Virus record (IMG/VR): IMGVR_UViG_3300027714_002764
Coordinates: 113,021-177,020 of that record
From: a virus
Direction: 5' to 3' (one strand)
Length of the DNA stretch: 64,000 bases
Shown: positions 63,992-64,000 of the stretch, piece after piece
Layout: each line of letters starts with the position of its first letter
Numbering within the stretch: position 1 is the first letter of the stretch
Notes under the pieces: generated by a model
The model's input: only the letters and a program-made list of their open reading frames with translations
Databases searched by the model: none
What the model was told of the DNA's origin: nothing
Position numbers and translations under genes: made by a program

Positions 63992-64000
63992 ATATGGTTA

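Noticed and set aside
1-64000. Prophage or bacterial chromosome
   Set aside because: No integrase, attachment site, ribosomal or housekeeping gene was seen; gene packing, single-strand coding and the T4-like replication set point to a lytic phage. An integrated form cannot be fully excluded from a window.
1-64000. CRISPR arrays, insertion sequences and rRNA
   Set aside because: No regularly spaced repeats, transposase motifs or conserved rRNA stretches were found in reading through.

Overview
This window reads as an interior segment of a large, strictly lytic-looking tailed phage genome, most likely a T4-like myovirus of a Flavobacteriia (Bacteroidota) host. The phage assignment rests on the T4-type replication set (gp32-like SSB, UvsX-like recombinase, DnaB/gp41-like helicase), virion-type proteins, a lysis-like block and dense one-strand packing. 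All of roughly 105 genes lie on the + strand, often with ATGA, TAATG or 8-nt overlaps, in AT-rich DNA. The host is inferred from a surface-lipoprotein signal of flavobacterial type (LSC-SKDD), signal peptides ending in NAQ or YSQ, a Bacteroidota-type Hc1 histone-like protein and near-absence of Shine-Dalgarno sequences. No terminase, portal, capsid, integrase, IS, rRNA or CRISPR was seen.

Layout. 0-10 kb: replication and nucleotide metabolism (a small second family A polymerase, SSB, recombinase, 5'-3' exonuclease, nucleotidyltransferase, helicase, class I ribonucleotide reductase, thioredoxin). 11-26 kb: a complete 7-deazaguanine DNA-modification pathway (queC, queD, queE, folE, dpdA, a formyltransferase, queF), interleaved with a radical SAM/carbamoyltransferase/glycosyltransferase island, a ferredoxin, phosphoribosyltransferase, MazG-like pyrophosphohydrolase and sugar-nucleotide enzymes. 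26.8-32.3 kb: one tRNA that resembles initiator tRNA-fMet, a full-length family A polymerase with proofreading domain, Hsp20, GroES, GroEL and an Hc1-like histone. 33.7-35.7 kb: adenine phosphoribosyltransferase, nucleosidase and S-adenosylmethionine synthetase, which together form a SAM supply and adenine recovery loop. 36-43 kb: envelope and lysis genes (membrane-anchored basic proteins, outer-membrane barrel candidate plus lipoprotein, holin-like protein, amidase, embedded spanin-like pair). 42.9-44.5 kb: a cassette of a zinc ribbon gene and two DUF2589-like genes between two 49-bp direct repeats. 45-46 kb: RecB-like nuclease. 46.3-59.5 kb: a glycan cluster of many glycosyltransferases with an epimerase, methyltransferases, an aldolase-KdsB fusion, a 2-oxoglutarate oxygenase and a HAD phosphatase. 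60-64 kb: small proteins, an A-type Fe-S carrier, an HNH-like zinc protein and an exported lysozyme-like protein.

How the genes fit together. FolE, QueD, QueE and QueC would make preQ0 from GTP, QueF would reduce it to preQ1, DpdA would exchange it for guanine in DNA, and the adjacent formyltransferase is a good candidate for capping it as formyl-preQ1. MetK, the nucleosidase and APRT, with a ferredoxin and an A-type Fe-S carrier, look like support for the phage's radical SAM and methylation chemistry.

Regulation. Two recurrent + strand elements precede genes: TTC[G/T]TATATT (often followed by A-rich sequence and [A/G]GTTAT just before ATG) and CTATTTAT close to starts of virion-like and small unknown genes. 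The first also lies immediately upstream of the tRNA, which supports a promoter role. The sequence ends just after a new ATG at 63994, probably the next gene.
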